This document shows, piece after piece, positions 14,029-23,637 of a DNA stretch of 64,000 bases (its first letter is position 1; each line of letters begins with the position of its first letter). Position numbers and translations under genes: made by a program. The DNA is taken from assembly GCF_020073745.1 (NCBI RefSeq), contig NZ_JAIRAU010000059.1:124001-188000 (forward strand). The letters run 5' to 3'. A model generated the notes under the pieces. The model made no database searches. It worked only from the letters and a program-made list of their open reading frames with translations, and had not been told where the DNA came from. This stretch comes from Nannocystis pusilla. Lineage in GTDB: Bacteria; Myxococcota_A; Polyangia; Nannocystales; Nannocystaceae.

Positions 14029-16509
14029 TTGGCCGCGGAACTCGTCGCACTCGTCCTCCACCTGAGCCTCTCCGAGCCGGCCGCCTCGCCGACTGCACCC
14101 GAGCAGCCGGCGTCGGCGAGCGGCTGCTCGGCGGTGTGGGTCGCGTCCGTCGTCGAGGCGGGCACGACCGAGGGCCTGGCGGGCGCGCGGCTCGAGCTGC
14201 GGGCGCCCGGCCGGAGCTCGCCGATCTACGCGCGCACCGACGAACACGGGCGAGTCCGTGTCGACGGCCTGTGCGCGGGCGAGATGCAGGTCGTGGCGGA
14301 GATGCCGGAGCACACGCCCGCGCGCCTCGAGGTCGCGGTGTCGGGGTCGACCACCACCTCGCGCATCGAGCTCGAGGCCATGCACCCGCGCCACAGCGAT
14401 CACGTGATCGCCGTCAACGTCCACACCGAGCGCCCCACTGGCGTGTCGGCCAGCCAGTCGCTCGCGGGCGCCGAACTGGCGCGTACGCGCGGCCAGGGCC
14501 TGGCGGACGCGCTGTCGGGCATGTCCGGGGTGGCGACGCTGCGGGGGACCGCCGGCGGCATGAGCAAGCCGATGATCCGCGGCCACGTCGGGCGGCGCAA
14601 CCTCATCGTCGTCGACGGCATCCGCCACGAGGGCCAGGACTGGGGCATCGACCACGCGCCCGAGGTCGACCCGAACGTCGCCGACCGGATCACCGTGGTC
14701 AAGGGCGCCGGGACCACGCGCTTCGGCGCCAAGGCGATCGGCGGCGTCGTCTTGCTCGACTCGCGGCCGCTGCCGCAGCGGCCGAGCGTCCGCAGCGAGA
14801 TCGGCACGGTCGGCTACTCGAACCCGCTCGGCGGCGGCGGCTCGGCACGCATCGACTGGGCCCCCGCGCGCGCCCGCGGCTTCGCCATCCGGGTCGAGGG
14901 CAACGCGACGCGCCACCGCGCCGTCGTCACGCCGACCTACCCGCTCGACAACACCGGCGCGGCGACCTGGAACGCCGGGACGCAGCTCGGCTACGCGAGC
15001 GACGCGGTCGACTTCGGGGTCGGCTACCGCGTCATGCGGACGGCCGGCGGGATCTGCACGTGCTTGCGGATCTCGAGCCCCGAGGACTTCAGCAAGAGCC
15101 TGGCGCGCTCGCGTCCGATCGGCGCCGAGCTCTACCGCAAGGACTTCGAGATCGAGCGGGCGAAGCAGGAGATCTGGCACCACCTGGCGTTCGCGCGCGC
15201 GCGCGTCGGGCTCGGCCGCGCCGGCGAGTTGCACGCGCTGTACTCGTTCCAGTTCAACGACCGCAAGGAGTTCGACGTCGTCCGCAAGAGCGTCGAGGGT
15301 CCGCAGCTGACGTTCGGTCTGGCCACGCACGCCGCCGAGGTCCGCTACGAGCACGCGCGGCTGCAGCTCGGGCCGTGGTCCCTGGTCGGCACGCTGGGCG
15401 GGACGTTCAGCCACCAGACCAACCGCTTCACGTCGTCGTCGACGCTGATCCCCGACTACCGCCAGGCTAGCTGGGCCGTCTACGACATCGAGCGCTTCGT
15501 CCACGAGCGCGTCGAGCTCGAGCTGGGTGCGCGCTACGAGGGGCTGCACCGGAACGCGGCGCTGGGAGAGCGCGACTTCCTCAGCCAACAGGCGAGCGGG
15601 CGCCTCGACCCCGGCGCCTGTCCTGCGAGCGGCGACGGCGGCACCTGCGAACGCGGCTTCCACACCGCCTCCGCCACGCTCGGTGCGCTGGTCCGCCCGG
15701 TGCGGCGCGCTCCCGAGTTCACCTGGCGGACCCAGCTCAACTCGTCCGCGCGGATCCCCTCGATCGACGAGCAGTTCATGAACGGCGCCGCCCCGTCGTT
15801 CCCGATCCTCGGCGTCGGCAGCTCGAAGATCGGCGTCGAGCGCTCGTGGGGCGGCGAGTCGACGCTGCAGTACGACGGCGACTGGCTGCTCGTCGAGGCG
15901 GCCGGACACGCGGCCTACATCGACGACTACATCTATTTCGTGCCGCAGCGGCAGGAGGGCCAGTGCGCCCCGCTGAGCTGCACGTCGCGCGGGCCGCTGC
16001 CGGTGTTCGCCTTCACGCCCGTCGACGCCTTCTTCGGCGGCGGCGAGCTGCGCTTCGATCTGCGAGCGCCGCGCTTGCCGTTCGGACTGGCCGGCAGCGC
16101 CTCATGGGTCCGCGCGCTCGACCTGCAGACGAACGCGCCGCTCGCGTTCATCCCCGCCGATCGCTACTGGCTCGCGGGTCGCTATTACTTCCCCGACACC
16201 CGCGTGTCGGGGCGCGGCTACATCGAGCTGAACACCACGATCGTCGCGCGCCAGCGCCGGTTCCCGGCGGACGTCGACTTCAGCCCGCCGCCGCCGGCCT
16301 ACGCGCTGCTCGGCGCAGGAGCCGGCGTGGAGTTCATGTCGGAGCGGCGGCTGTTTCGCCTGAGCCTGATCGGCACCAACCTGCTCAACACGCGCTACCG
16401 CGATTACACCAGCCTGCTGCGCTACTTCGCCGACGAGGCCGGCTGGGGCTTGCAGCTCCGCTTCGCGGTCGACTTCGACGTGCCCCTCGACGAACCTACT
16501 CGCCGGTGA
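14029..16509 (+). CDS. TonB-dependent outer-membrane receptor, probably for zinc
   Basis: 826 residues. A short N-terminus leads to a carboxypeptidase-regulatory-like beta domain (AGARLELRAPGRSSPIYARTDEHGRVRVDGLCAG, about residues 45-85). The plug domain follows: GQGLADALSGMSGVATLRGTAGG, KPMIRGHVGRRNLIVVDGIRHEGQDWG, and VVKGAGTTRFGAKAIGGVV. The rest is a beta barrel ending RFAVDFDVPL. Such receptors import metal complexes using TonB energy. The start is TTG with an AAGGCGAG ribosome site; no ATG fits better. It is 9 bp from the His-rich lipoprotein and so under the same Zur-type operator. HxH-rich sites are few in the receptor itself, so the metal is inferred from context. Confidence 0.88.
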   Translation: MAAELVALVLHLSLSEPAASPTAPEQPASASGCSAVWVASVVEAGTTEGLAGARLELRAPGRSSPIYARTDEHGRVRVDGLCAGEMQVVAEMPEHTPARLEVAVSGSTTTSRIELEAMHPRHSDHVIAVNVHTERPTGVSASQSLAGAELARTRGQGLADALSGMSGVATLRGTAGGMSKPMIRGHVGRRNLIVVDGIRHEGQDWGIDHAPEVDPNVADRITVVKGAGTTRFGAKAIGGVVLLDSRPLPQRPSVRSEIGTVGYSNPLGGGGSARIDWAPARARGFAIRVEGNATRHRAVVTPTYPLDNTGAATWNAGTQLGYASDAVDFGVGYRVMRTAGGICTCLRISSPEDFSKSLARSRPIGAELYRKDFEIERAKQEIWHHLAFARARVGLGRAGELHALYSFQFNDRKEFDVVRKSVEGPQLTFGLATHAAEVRYEHARLQLGPWSLVGTLGGTFSHQTNRFTSSSTLIPDYRQASWAVYDIERFVHERVELELGARYEGLHRNAALGERDFLSQQASGRLDPGACPASGDGGTCERGFHTASATLGALVRPVRRAPEFTWRTQLNSSARIPSIDEQFMNGAAPSFPILGVGSSKIGVERSWGGESTLQYDGDWLLVEAAGHAAYIDDYIYFVPQRQEGQCAPLSCTSRGPLPVFAFTPVDAFFGGGELRFDLRAPRLPFGLAGSASWVRALDLQTNAPLAFIPADRYWLAGRYYFPDTRVSGRGYIELNTTIVARQRRFPADVDFSPPPPAYALLGAGAGVEFMSERRLFRLSLIGTNLLNTRYRDYTSLLRYFADEAGWGLQLRFAVDFDVPLDEPTRR

Positions 16510-16786
16510 CGAACGCCTCGCCCCGCGCCTCGCCCGAGGAGTCGGAGCCGTCGTCCGCTCCCTCGCTCGAGCTCGAAGAGGTCGGGCCATCGAGCCCGGG
16601 CAGCTCTCCGATCGCGCACGGGCCGACGTTGTCGGGATCGAGGTCCCGTCCGTAGCGACAATTCTCCCCGCACCAGGGACACCCGATGCCGCCTCCGGTG
16701 TGGCACATGCCCGGATCCACTGCCGCGTCGCACTGCGTCGCAGCGCCGAGCAGCGCGAGCAGGAACAACCGAAGCGGGAACCGCAT
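16496..16786 (-). CDS. Small Cys-rich lipoprotein
   Basis: 96 residues. MRFPLRLFLLALLGAATQC is a lipoprotein signal with lipobox A-T-Q-C. A Cys-rich segment follows, MCHTGGGIGCPWCGENC, with a pattern suited to a metal or disulfides, then a Ser/Asp/Glu-rich tail. It overlaps the 3' end of the TonB receptor gene by 14 bp in convergent orientation. The family is not recognised. The location inside the zinc cluster suggests, but does not prove, a metal-related role. Confidence 0.68.
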   Translation of the reverse strand: MRFPLRLFLLALLGAATQCDAAVDPGMCHTGGGIGCPWCGENCRYGRDLDPDNVGPCAIGELPGLDGPTSSSSSEGADDGSDSSGEARGEAFVTGE

Positions 16787-16852
16787 GTTCGATCCGTACC
16801 AGCCATCACGCCTATGCGCCAGATGCACGTGCTCGCCCGCCCGCAGGGCCAG

Positions 16853-17887
16853 CTAGGGCAACCGCCAGAGCGCGACCCCGCCGACCGCGTCGGTCGCCAG
16901 GAACTCGCGGCCGCCGCCCGTCCATGAAATTACCGAGATGGCGCCCTCGTGCGCGCCGACGCCGACGAGCGGTGCGATGGCGTTCGCGAGGTCCCACGCG
17001 CGCACGCTGCCGTTCGCCGCGCCCGAGGCGAGCAGGAGACCGCGTGGCGCGAAGGCGACTGAATTGACGAGGGCGTCGTCGCCGGGAAGCTGGATCGGCT
17101 CACTCCCCTCCGGTCCGCGACCGCGAAAGTCCCAGACGATCACGTCGGGCTCGCCGCTGGTGGCGAGCATCGACGAGCGCGAGTCCCAGGCGAGCGACTT
17201 CACTTTCGACGCATAGCCGCCCATGCGTGAGTCCTCACCGCTGGCGAGCCGCCAGAAATGCACGGATGCGTCCTGTTCGCCGCAGGCAACGACGTGGCCG
17301 TCGGGGCTCCACGCGAGCGAGATCATGGAGCCCTTCCACGCGAGTTTGCGGACCACCTTGCCGGTGCGGGCGGTCCAGATCGTGACGCCGCCGTAGTGGG
17401 ATGTAGCGACCCGCTCGCCGGCGCGGTTCCACGCGAGTCCGGTGACGGTGCTCGGGTGCGGTTCGAGGCGGGCGACGGTCGCTCCGCTTGGCCGGACGAT
17501 TTGCACGACTCGACCCGATGCGAGCGCCAGGTACTCGCCGTCCGGGCTCCAGCTCAGGTGCTCGACCCACGCGGCGTCGTCTGCCAGATCGAGGTGCAGC
17601 GTGCCGTCGTCGCTCCATACGCGCGCATGGCCGTCCTGCCCGGCGGTCGCCAGCAGAGGGAGCTGGGGGTGCCATTCAAGCGCCAGAACCCCGCCAGCGT
17701 GAGCATCCCTGGCCCATCGGACAGCTCCATCGTCTGCGGCGAACACCGTGATCCGGCCTGACGCAGACGCGACAGCAGCGCCGGCCTGGGATAGATCCGC
17801 GGCCGTCGCGAAGTCGTCGACCCGCGTACGCCAGCGAGCCGCGAGCCGCGGGAGCGATAGCGGACGCGACGCGGTCACCGAACGCAT
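16853..17887 (-). CDS. WD40-repeat protein coupled to a COG0523 GTPase
   Basis: 344 residues with about seven WD40 blades: [145 protein letters not shown] and [25 protein letters not shown]. There is no signal peptide, so a cytosolic scaffold is likely. Its start overlaps the stop of the upstream COG0523 gene by 13 bp, meaning translational coupling and shared Zur-type control. WD40 partners of COG0523 GTPases recur in bacterial zinc clusters, but their role is not known. A truncated relative lies at 32294-32745. Confidence 0.87.
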   Translation of the reverse strand: MRSVTASRPLSLPRLAARWRTRVDDFATAADLSQAGAAVASASGRITVFAADDGAVRWARDAHAGGVLALEWHPQLPLLATAGQDGHARVWSDDGTLHLDLADDAAWVEHLSWSPDGEYLALASGRVVQIVRPSGATVARLEPHPSTVTGLAWNRAGERVATSHYGGVTIWTARTGKVVRKLAWKGSMISLAWSPDGHVVACGEQDASVHFWRLASGEDSRMGGYASKVKSLAWDSRSSMLATSGEPDVIVWDFRGRGPEGSEPIQLPGDDALVNSVAFAPRGLLLASGAANGSVRAWDLANAIAPLVGVGAHEGAISVISWTGGGREFLATDAVGGVALWRLP

Positions 17888-19224
17888 CCCCACAGGCCGG
17901 CCTGCAGTTCGGCGCGGTCGAGGTTGCGGCCGATGAAGACGACCTGGTTGATCCGCGGATCGTCGCCCCACGGCCGCCCGGGCTGGCCGTCGAACAGCAT
18001 GTGGACCCCGTGGAACACGTAGCGGCAGTCGTCGCCGCCGAGGTCGACGATCCCCTTCATGCGGAAGATGTCGGCGCCCTGCTCGCGCAGCAGCTTGCTG
18101 AGCCATGCATTGATTCGGTCGGGGTCGAGGGAGCCCTCGACGAGGAGGCCGACCGAGGTGATCGCGGCGTCGTGCTCGTGGCCGGGATCGTAGAGCCGGC
18201 CTGTGAGCGGCGCGACGTTCCGGCCCTGGCTGTCGCGCAGCGAGAGGTCGAACTCCGCCGGCTGGTGCTCGGTGAACAGCGCGTGGAGGCCCGGCTCCGC
18301 GGCTCGCAGGCCGAAACGATTTGGACCGGCGGGCGGCAGCATCAGCTTGTAGAGCCGCCCGCTCGCCTGCAGCTCGTAGCCCGGGAGCACCGACGCCGCG
18401 GGTTCGGCGAAGCGCCGGACCGCCCGCTCCTGGGCCGCGGCGAGCGCGTCGGCGTCGGCGCGGGCGACCGGCAGGGCCACGAGCTTCATCGACGCGTCGG
18501 GGCCGTCGTGCAGCTCGAGCGTGTGCGCGTCCGCCGAGAGCTCGACGATCGCGCCCCACTCGAACGGGTACTCCGGCTCGAGGAACGTCGGCTTGACCTC
18601 GAGCGCGCGGGCGAGGTCGAAGCCGCCGACGTTCAGCACCGCGTCGATGTCGACCGCGGCCTGCCGGGCCCGGACGATCCGCGCCATCGCGTTCATCCCA
18701 CGGATCCGCTGCTCGAGCCGGTCCAGGTGCTCGGGCTCGACCAGGTCGGTCTTGTTGACGACCACGACGTCGGCGAAGGCGATCTGCTGCCGGCACTCGT
18801 CGCTGTCGTCGAGGTGCAGGTGGACGTGGTGGGCGTCGACGAGGGTGACGATGCCGTCGAGGCGGACCTGCTCGCGCAGCTCGTCGTCGACGAAGAAGGT
18901 CTGGGCGACCGGGCCCGGGTCGGCGAGCCCGGTCGTCTCGACCAGGATGTGGTCGAAGCGGTCGCGCCGCCGCATCAGCCCGTTGATGATCCGGATCAGG
19001 TCGCCGCGCACGGTGCAGCAGATGCAGCCGTTGTTCATCTCGAAGATCTCCTCGTCGACCCCGACGACGAGCGCGTGGTCGATGCCGATCTCGCCGAACT
19101 CGTTCTCGATCACGGCGATCCGCCGGCCGTGGCGCTCGGTGAGGATCCGGTTGAGGAGGGTGGTCTTGCCGGCCCCGAGGAAGCCGGTGAGGACGGTGAC
19201 CGGGACGCGAGTATCGCTGGGCAT
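17875..19224 (-). CDS. COG0523 (CobW/ZigA-like) GTP-dependent metallochaperone, copy 1
   Basis: 449 residues. G1/Walker A is GFLGAGKTT near residue 15. The metal-binding C-x-C-C motif is [13 protein letters not shown] near residue 71. The switch region is [14 protein letters not shown], and G4 is [10 protein letters not shown]. The C-terminal CobW_C domain includes GHEHD and ends [29 protein letters not shown]0523 proteins deliver Zn or other metals to client enzymes during starvation. The start [12 protein letters not shown] leaves the operator 19249-19263 upstream; an in-frame ATG at 19245 almost touches the operator and is less likely. It heads an operon with the WD40 gene. Confidence 0.92.
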   Translation of the reverse strand: MPSDTRVPVTVLTGFLGAGKTTLLNRILTERHGRRIAVIENEFGEIGIDHALVVGVDEEIFEMNNGCICCTVRGDLIRIINGLMRRRDRFDHILVETTGLADPGPVAQTFFVDDELREQVRLDGIVTLVDAHHVHLHLDDSDECRQQIAFADVVVVNKTDLVEPEHLDRLEQRIRGMNAMARIVRARQAAVDIDAVLNVGGFDLARALEVKPTFLEPEYPFEWGAIVELSADAHTLELHDGPDASMKLVALPVARADADALAAAQERAVRRFAEPAASVLPGYELQASGRLYKLMLPPAGPNRFGLRAAEPGLHALFTEHQPAEFDLSLRDSQGRNVAPLTGRLYDPGHEHDAAITSVGLLVEGSLDPDRINAWLSKLLREQGADIFRMKGIVDLGGDDCRYVFHGVHMLFDGQPGRPWGDDPRINQVVFIGRNLDRAELQAGLWGCVR

Positions 19225-19248
19225 GCGCGGCTTACGCTGTACCATTCA

Positions 19249-19263
19249 TGCAACCAGGTTGCA
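19249..19263. promoter_or_regulatory. Zur-type operator 2
   Basis: TGCAA-CCAGG-TTGCA in the divergent region between COG0523 copy 1 (minus) and the pseudo-GTPase gene (plus). It is nearest the minus-strand gene, 24 bp before its chosen start. Confidence 0.7.
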
Positions 19264-19278
19264 ATAACTCTCAGATGT

Positions 19279-19301
19279 CTCTTGCAATCGTGTTGCAAGA
19301 G
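19279..19301. promoter_or_regulatory. Zur-type operator 3 (best palindrome)
   Basis: The core TGCAA-TCGTG-TTGCA (19283-19297) is extended to perfect 9-bp half sites, CTCTTGCAA and TTGCAAGAG. It lies just before the plus-strand operon (pseudo-GTPase, COG0523 copy 2, oxidoreductase). Together with operator 2 it gives each direction its own site. Confidence 0.75.
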
Positions 19302-19318
19302 TGGAAGCATGGTCGCGC

Positions 19319-20095
19319 ATGTCCGACCTTGTCGAGGTCGTCGCGGTCGCCGGTCCCCGTGGGCCGATCCGGGAGCCGTTGCGCGCCCGCTTTCTCGCCG
19401 GCGGGGCCGCGGGCCAGGCCGTGGCGCTGTGCACCGACGACCCGGCATGGGGCATGGGCTGCGAGTGCTGTGAGCTCCGCGGGGCGCTGCTCGCCGCCGT
19501 CACCCGGATCGTCGCGGACCCGGCGGTGCGGCGGCTCCTCGTCGACGTCGGCGATGGGACCGTGCTCGGAGAGGTGGTCTCGGTGCTCCGGTCGCCGATG
19601 CTGTCGCGCGTCCTCGAGTTCGTCGGCACGGTGGGGCTCGTGCGTGAAGAGGAGCTGTCGCTCCGCCCCGAGGTCGCTGGCGCTGCGCGACCGCTCGTCC
19701 GGCTGAGGCGCGCGGGGTTGATCCTCGTCCAGGGCGGTGCGCCGTTCGTCGCCCGCGTCCGCGAGGAGTGCCGGGACGCGCGTGTCTTGCCGCTCGACGG
19801 CGGCCTCGAGGTCGCCGCGCGGGTCCTGTCCGGCGGCAGCAGAGGCGGCGGGCACGAGGTCGTGCGCAGCCGGCCCGTCCGGCTCGCGGGGCTGGAGGCG
19901 TGGCTCGACGCCTTGCCGGACGAGGTCGTCCGTGTGGACGGCGACGCGCTCGTCCTCGAATGGCCGTCGAGACGCGCAGTGGTGCGCAAGCTCGGCGGCC
20001 GCTCCGAGATCCGCTCGCTCCCGCGCGACGGGCTGGCGGAGACGCGGCTCTGGGCCGTCTCCACGCGGGACGGCGTCGCGCCCAAGGAACTATGA
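19319..20095 (+). CDS. Degenerate COG0523 paralogue lacking the GTPase P-loop
   Basis: 258 residues. The outline follows COG0523: first strand [15 protein letters not shown] where a P-loop should be, then [21 protein letters not shown] in place of [19 protein letters not shown], then [20 protein letters not shown] in place of the VESTG switch, and [13 protein letters not shown] in place of the NKTDL strand. The Cys motif is kept as C-E-C-C, but GxxGxGKT and NKxD are gone, so it probably cannot bind GTP. The stop overlaps the start of COG0523 copy 2 (ATGA), so the two are made together and may form a heterodimer. ATG 19319 was preferred to GTG 19301, which lies in the operator. No close family name is recalled. 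Confidence 0.8.
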   Translation: MSDLVEVVAVAGPRGPIREPLRARFLAGGAAGQAVALCTDDPAWGMGCECCELRGALLAAVTRIVADPAVRRLLVDVGDGTVLGEVVSVLRSPMLSRVLEFVGTVGLVREEELSLRPEVAGAARPLVRLRRAGLILVQGGAPFVARVREECRDARVLPLDGGLEVAARVLSGGSRGGGHEVVRSRPVRLAGLEAWLDALPDEVVRVDGDALVLEWPSRRAVVRKLGGRSEIRSLPRDGLAETRLWAVSTRDGVAPKEL

Positions 20096-21252
20096 CGCAA
20101 TCGACGCTCGATCCTCGACTCCCCGTCACCGTGCTGTCCGGCTTCCTCGGCGCGGGCAAGACGACGCTGTTACGCCACCTCCTGACCAATCGCGAGGGCC
20201 TCCGTATCGCGCTCATCGTCAACGACATGAGCGAGATCAACATCGACGCCGAGCTGGTGCGGCAGGGCGACGCGCAGCTGCGGCGCGTCGACGCCCGCCT
20301 GGTCGAGCTCTCGAACGGCTGCATCTGCTGCACGCTGCGCGAGGACCTGCTCGTCGAGGTCGCGCGGATCGCCCGTGAGGGGCGCTTCGACCACCTCGTC
20401 GTCGAATCGACCGGGATCTCGGAGCCGATGCCGGTCGCGGAGACCTTCACCTTCGAGGACGCGCAGGGCCAGCGGCTCGACGCCGTCGCGCGCATCGACA
20501 CCATGGTCACCGTCGTCGACGCGGCTGGCTTTCTCGCCCACTACCGCAGCCCGGACTCTCTGCAGGCGCGCGGGCTCGCCGTCGGTGAGGGAGACGAGCG
20601 GTTGCTGGTCGACCTGCTGGTCGAACAGGTCGAGTTTGCCGACGTGCTCGTCATCAACAAGACCGACCTCGTCGACGCCGAGACCCTCGGCCGGCTGCGC
20701 GCGCTGCTGCGCCGCCTCAACCCCGCGGCCGGCGTGCTCACGGCGGAGCACGGCCGGATCGCGGTGCGCGAGGTCCTCGGCGCGCGCCGCTTCGATCCGG
20801 AGCGCGCCGCGCAGGCCCGCGGGTGGCTGGCCCAGCCGCGCGAGCTGGTCAAGTCCGAGGCGCAGGAGTACGGGATCGGCTCGTTCGTGTACAGCGCCCG
20901 CCGGCCGTTCCACCCCCAGCGCCTGTATGAATTCATCACCAATCGCCTGCGCGGCGTGCTGCGCTCCAAGGGCTTCGTGTGGCTGGCGACCCGCGAGGGC
21001 TGCGGGCAGTGGTCGCACGCGGGCGTCGCCTGCACGCTCGGCGCGGCGGGCCCGTGGTGGACAGACCTGCCTGAAGAGGCATGGCCGAAAGACCAGGAGG
21101 CGAGAGGCGAGATCGCGGCGGTCTGGGACCCAGACGTCGGCGATCGCCGGCAGGAGCTGGTGTTCATCGGCCAGCGGCTCGACGAGGTCCGCCTGCGCGC
21201 GGCCCTCGACGGCGCCTGCTCACCCCGACCGAGTTCACCGCGGGGCCGATGA
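20092..21252 (+). CDS. COG0523 (ZigA-like) metallochaperone GTPase, copy 2, frameshifted tail
   Basis: 386 residues. P-loop GFLGAGKTT, then [43 protein letters not shown] and [11 protein letters not shown]. The CobW_C domain has [32 protein letters not shown] and [15 protein letters not shown]. The last residues, [16 protein letters not shown], do not fit the family. A neighbouring frame continues [24 protein letters not shown], exactly the expected ZigA end (compare [10 protein letters not shown] in copy 3). Loss of four bases in a CTGCCTGC-type repeat near 21218 would explain it. The truncation touches only the last 25 or so residues, so activity may remain. Confidence 0.9.
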   Translation: MTQSTLDPRLPVTVLSGFLGAGKTTLLRHLLTNREGLRIALIVNDMSEINIDAELVRQGDAQLRRVDARLVELSNGCICCTLREDLLVEVARIAREGRFDHLVVESTGISEPMPVAETFTFEDAQGQRLDAVARIDTMVTVVDAAGFLAHYRSPDSLQARGLAVGEGDERLLVDLLVEQVEFADVLVINKTDLVDAETLGRLRALLRRLNPAAGVLTAEHGRIAVREVLGARRFDPERAAQARGWLAQPRELVKSEAQEYGIGSFVYSARRPFHPQRLYEFITNRLRGVLRSKGFVWLATREGCGQWSHAGVACTLGAAGPWWTDLPEEAWPKDQEARGEIAAVWDPDVGDRRQELVFIGQRLDEVRLRAALDGACSPRPSSPRGR

Positions 21253-21308
21253 CGTGGCGACGCTTCCCCGATCCGTTCGGCGCCTGGGACGCGCCGGGGG
21301 AGTGACGC

Positions 21309-22481
21309 ATGCTCGACTGGTTGATCGTCGGCGGCGGCGTCCACGGCACCGCGATCTGCGTCCAGCTCTTGAAGCGAGGACGGGTGGCGCGCGACCGGAT
21401 CCGCGTGCTCGATCCCCACGACGAGCCGCTGGCCCGCTGGCACGCCTTCACCCGCAACACCGGGATGCCGTTCCTGCGCTCGCCGGTAGTGCATCACCTC
21501 GACGTCCAGCCGGCGGCGCTGCACCACTTCGCGGAGACGGAGGCGCCGGAGGCCCGGTTCACGCGGCCGTATCGGCGGCCCTCGGTCGAGCTGTTCCGCC
21601 GTCACTGCGAGGCGGTGATCGACCGCAACGACCTGCGCGCGCTGCGGTCGCGCGCCACGGCGCTGCAGTTACGCGCGCGCGAGGGCGGGCTCGCGGTCGA
21701 GACCGACGCCGGCGTACTCACGGCGCGACGCGTGCTGCTCGCGCCGGGGGCCGGCGACCAGCCGTATTGGCCGAGCTGGGCGCGTGCGATTCGCGGCGAG
21801 TTCGGAGGCGTCATCGATCACGTGTTCGATCCCGGGTGGGAGCTCGAGACCTTCGCGCCGTCGGGCCGCACGGTCGTGGTGGGGGGCGGGATCACGGCGG
21901 CGCAGGTGGCCGTCAGCCTCGCCCGTCGGCACAGCGGAGGCGTCGCGCTGCTGATGCGCCACGCACCGCGAGTACATCAGTTCGACAGCGACGTCTGCTG
22001 GCTGGGCGAGCAATGCATGCGGCACTTCCGACGCACCGACGACATGCTCCACCGCCGGGACATCCTCCGCAGGGTGCGTCACCGGGGGTCGATGCCGCCC
22101 GACGTGTACCGGCAGCTCCGCAAGGCGTTGACGCGAGGGTCGGTGTGCATGATCGAGGCCGAGGTCGAGCGGGCGACCGCCGATCCGCTGGGACGGGGGA
22201 TCTTGCTGCACTGCGCCGGACAGCCGCCGATCGCTGCCGACCATGTGCTTCTTGCGACCGGGTTCGATCCGCGGCGCCCCGGCGGTGCACTCGTCGACCG
22301 CGCCGTTGTCGAGCTCGGCCTGCCCGTCGCGCCGTGCGGCTATCCGGTCGTCGACGGCCGGCTCGAGTGGGGCCGAGGCCTTCACGTCACGGGCCCGCTC
22401 GCAGAGCTGGAGCTCGGCCCGGTCGCGCGCAACATCATCGGCGCCCGGTATGCAGCGCTGCGACTGGTGGAGGCGCCGTGA
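21309..22481 (+). CDS. FAD/NAD(P)-binding oxidoreductase
   Basis: 390 residues. An N-terminal Rossmann motif, DWLIVGGGVHGTAICVQLLKRG, binds FAD. A second dinucleotide site is RTVVVGGGITAAQVAVSLARR near residue 188. The ATGF motif, VLLATGFDPRRPGGALV, is near residue 316. The overall plan resembles flavin monooxygenases and lysine/ornithine N-hydroxylases. The start follows a GGGGGAG ribosome site and is 56 bp after the upstream COG0523 stop, so it completes the Zur-type operon. A role in making or modifying a metallophore is possible but only inferred from its neighbours. Confidence 0.83.
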   Translation: MLDWLIVGGGVHGTAICVQLLKRGRVARDRIRVLDPHDEPLARWHAFTRNTGMPFLRSPVVHHLDVQPAALHHFAETEAPEARFTRPYRRPSVELFRRHCEAVIDRNDLRALRSRATALQLRAREGGLAVETDAGVLTARRVLLAPGAGDQPYWPSWARAIRGEFGGVIDHVFDPGWELETFAPSGRTVVVGGGITAAQVAVSLARRHSGGVALLMRHAPRVHQFDSDVCWLGEQCMRHFRRTDDMLHRRDILRRVRHRGSMPPDVYRQLRKALTRGSVCMIEAEVERATADPLGRGILLHCAGQPPIAADHVLLATGFDPRRPGGALVDRAVVELGLPVAPCGYPVVDGRLEWGRGLHVTGPLAELELGPVARNIIGARYAALRLVEAP

Positions 22482-22648
22482 GGCCCGGCGGGCTCAGGTT
22501 ATGCGTTCGGGGCTCGACATGGATGCATCCGCGGTCACGACTTCGGCCGCCGTGTTTTCCGACATCGGCCTCGGTGCGCCGCTCGTCGTCCACCGCTCGT
22601 GACCCGTTCTCCGGGGGTGGCGCGCGTAGTCGCAATTAAGCTTGCTCT

Positions 22649-22663
22649 TGCAATCTTGTTGCA
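22649..22663. promoter_or_regulatory. Zur-type operator 4
   Basis: TGCAA-TCTTG-TTGCA, 31 bp before the His/Cys-rich lipoprotein gene. The flanking bases CT and AT extend the symmetry weakly. Confidence 0.7.
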
Positions 22664-22693
22664 ATAATTATCGACAGACCACGAGAGGCATTC

Positions 22694-23590
22694 ATGCGCC
22701 GCATCACGAACGATCTCCGAAGCATCACCGCGTTCATCTTCATCAGCACCCTGGGGCTCGGCGCCGCCTGTGCCAACGACGACGCCGAGCAGGCATGCGG
22801 GGGCAACGGGGAGCTCCACGGGGATCACTGCCACTGCGACCCCGGCTACATGCTCTCGAAGGACGAGCAGAGCTGCTTGCCGGCCGGGACCGGGGGCGAC
22901 GACAGCTCCGACGCGGACACCGCCGAACCGACCGGGACGGACGGCGGGGCGACGGACACGACGGGGACGGACACGACGGGGACGGACACGACGGGAACGG
23001 ACACGACGGGAACGGACAGCGACGCCGAGGAGGGCCTGATGTTCACGCCGGAGGAGGTCCGCGCCTTCACGGAGATCGTGGATACGAAGCGGGTATGGGT
23101 GCTCGAGGCGATCGAGGACACCCGCGTGCTCAACCTCGAGATCTACGAGGCATTCGGCGGGCCGACGACACCGACGACCGTCCCGCTGACCGCGGAGGAG
23201 ACGAATTATGCGACGTGCGGGACCTGCCTGCTGTTCCGCGACGGGTGCGAGATGCACGACGATCATTTCCACTGCGGGCGCACGTGGATGCCCGAGGTCG
23301 GCGGAACGGTCACGCTGACCGCGCTGGGGACGAGCGCTGGCTCTCTATTCGCGGGCGTGATCGAAGGCGTGACTCTGAGGGAGGTCACGATCGCCGAGGA
23401 TTTCACCACGACGCCGGTCCCCGAAGGCGAGACGATCGTGCTGGAGACGTGGAGCTTCGAGGCCACGCTCACCGAGAACAGCGGCGAGGCCGAGTGCGGA
23501 GGGCACGGGCACGAGCACGACGGCCACTGCCACTGCGACGCCGGCTATATGACGGATCCGCAAGATCCTCTCAACTGCGTCCCCGTGTGA
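22694..23590 (+). CDS. His/Cys-rich EGF-like lipoprotein of the zinc regulon
   Basis: 298 residues. The signal MRRITNDLRSITAFIFISTLGLGAAC ends in a lipobox. Two similar Cys/His modules stand at the ends: ELHGDHCHCDPGYMLSKDEQSC (about residues 40-61) and GGHGHEHDGHCHCDAGYM near the C-terminus. Between them are a T-G-T-D linker built of near-identical repeats and a domain with TKRVWVLEAIEDTRVLNLEIYEAF and CGTCLLFRDGCEMHDDHFHCGRTW. The wealth of His and Cys suggests zinc binding at the cell surface. The operator 22649-22663 just upstream supports zinc control. No homologous family comes to mind. Confidence 0.82.
   Translation: MRRITNDLRSITAFIFISTLGLGAACANDDAEQACGGNGELHGDHCHCDPGYMLSKDEQSCLPAGTGGDDSSDADTAEPTGTDGGATDTTGTDTTGTDTTGTDTTGTDSDAEEGLMFTPEEVRAFTEIVDTKRVWVLEAIEDTRVLNLEIYEAFGGPTTPTTVPLTAEETNYATCGTCLLFRDGCEMHDDHFHCGRTWMPEVGGTVTLTALGTSAGSLFAGVIEGVTLREVTIAEDFTTTPVPEGETIVLETWSFEATLTENSGEAECGGHGHEHDGHCHCDAGYMTDPQDPLNCVPV
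22960..23017 (+). repeat. Tandem repeat coding for the T-T-G-T-D linker
   Basis: A 15-bp unit, GGGACGGACACGACG or its one-base variant GGAACGGACACGACG, is repeated four times inside the lipoprotein gene. It encodes Thr-Gly-Thr-Asp-Thr units, and copy number is likely to vary by slippage. Confidence 0.8.
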
Positions 23591-23637
23591 TTGCGTCGAG
23601 CAGCGCAGCCTGGGCGCGATGGCTCAGGACGCGCCGC

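Noticed and set aside
12840-15909. A 1031-codon minus-strand frame covering the lipoprotein and TonB genes
   Set aside because: Only its last 146 codons (Zur) are real; the rest is antisense to the TonB receptor.
22960-23017. Tandem repeat as a possible regulatory array
   Set aside because: It is inside a coding region and encodes the Thr/Gly/Asp linker in frame, so it is a protein repeat.
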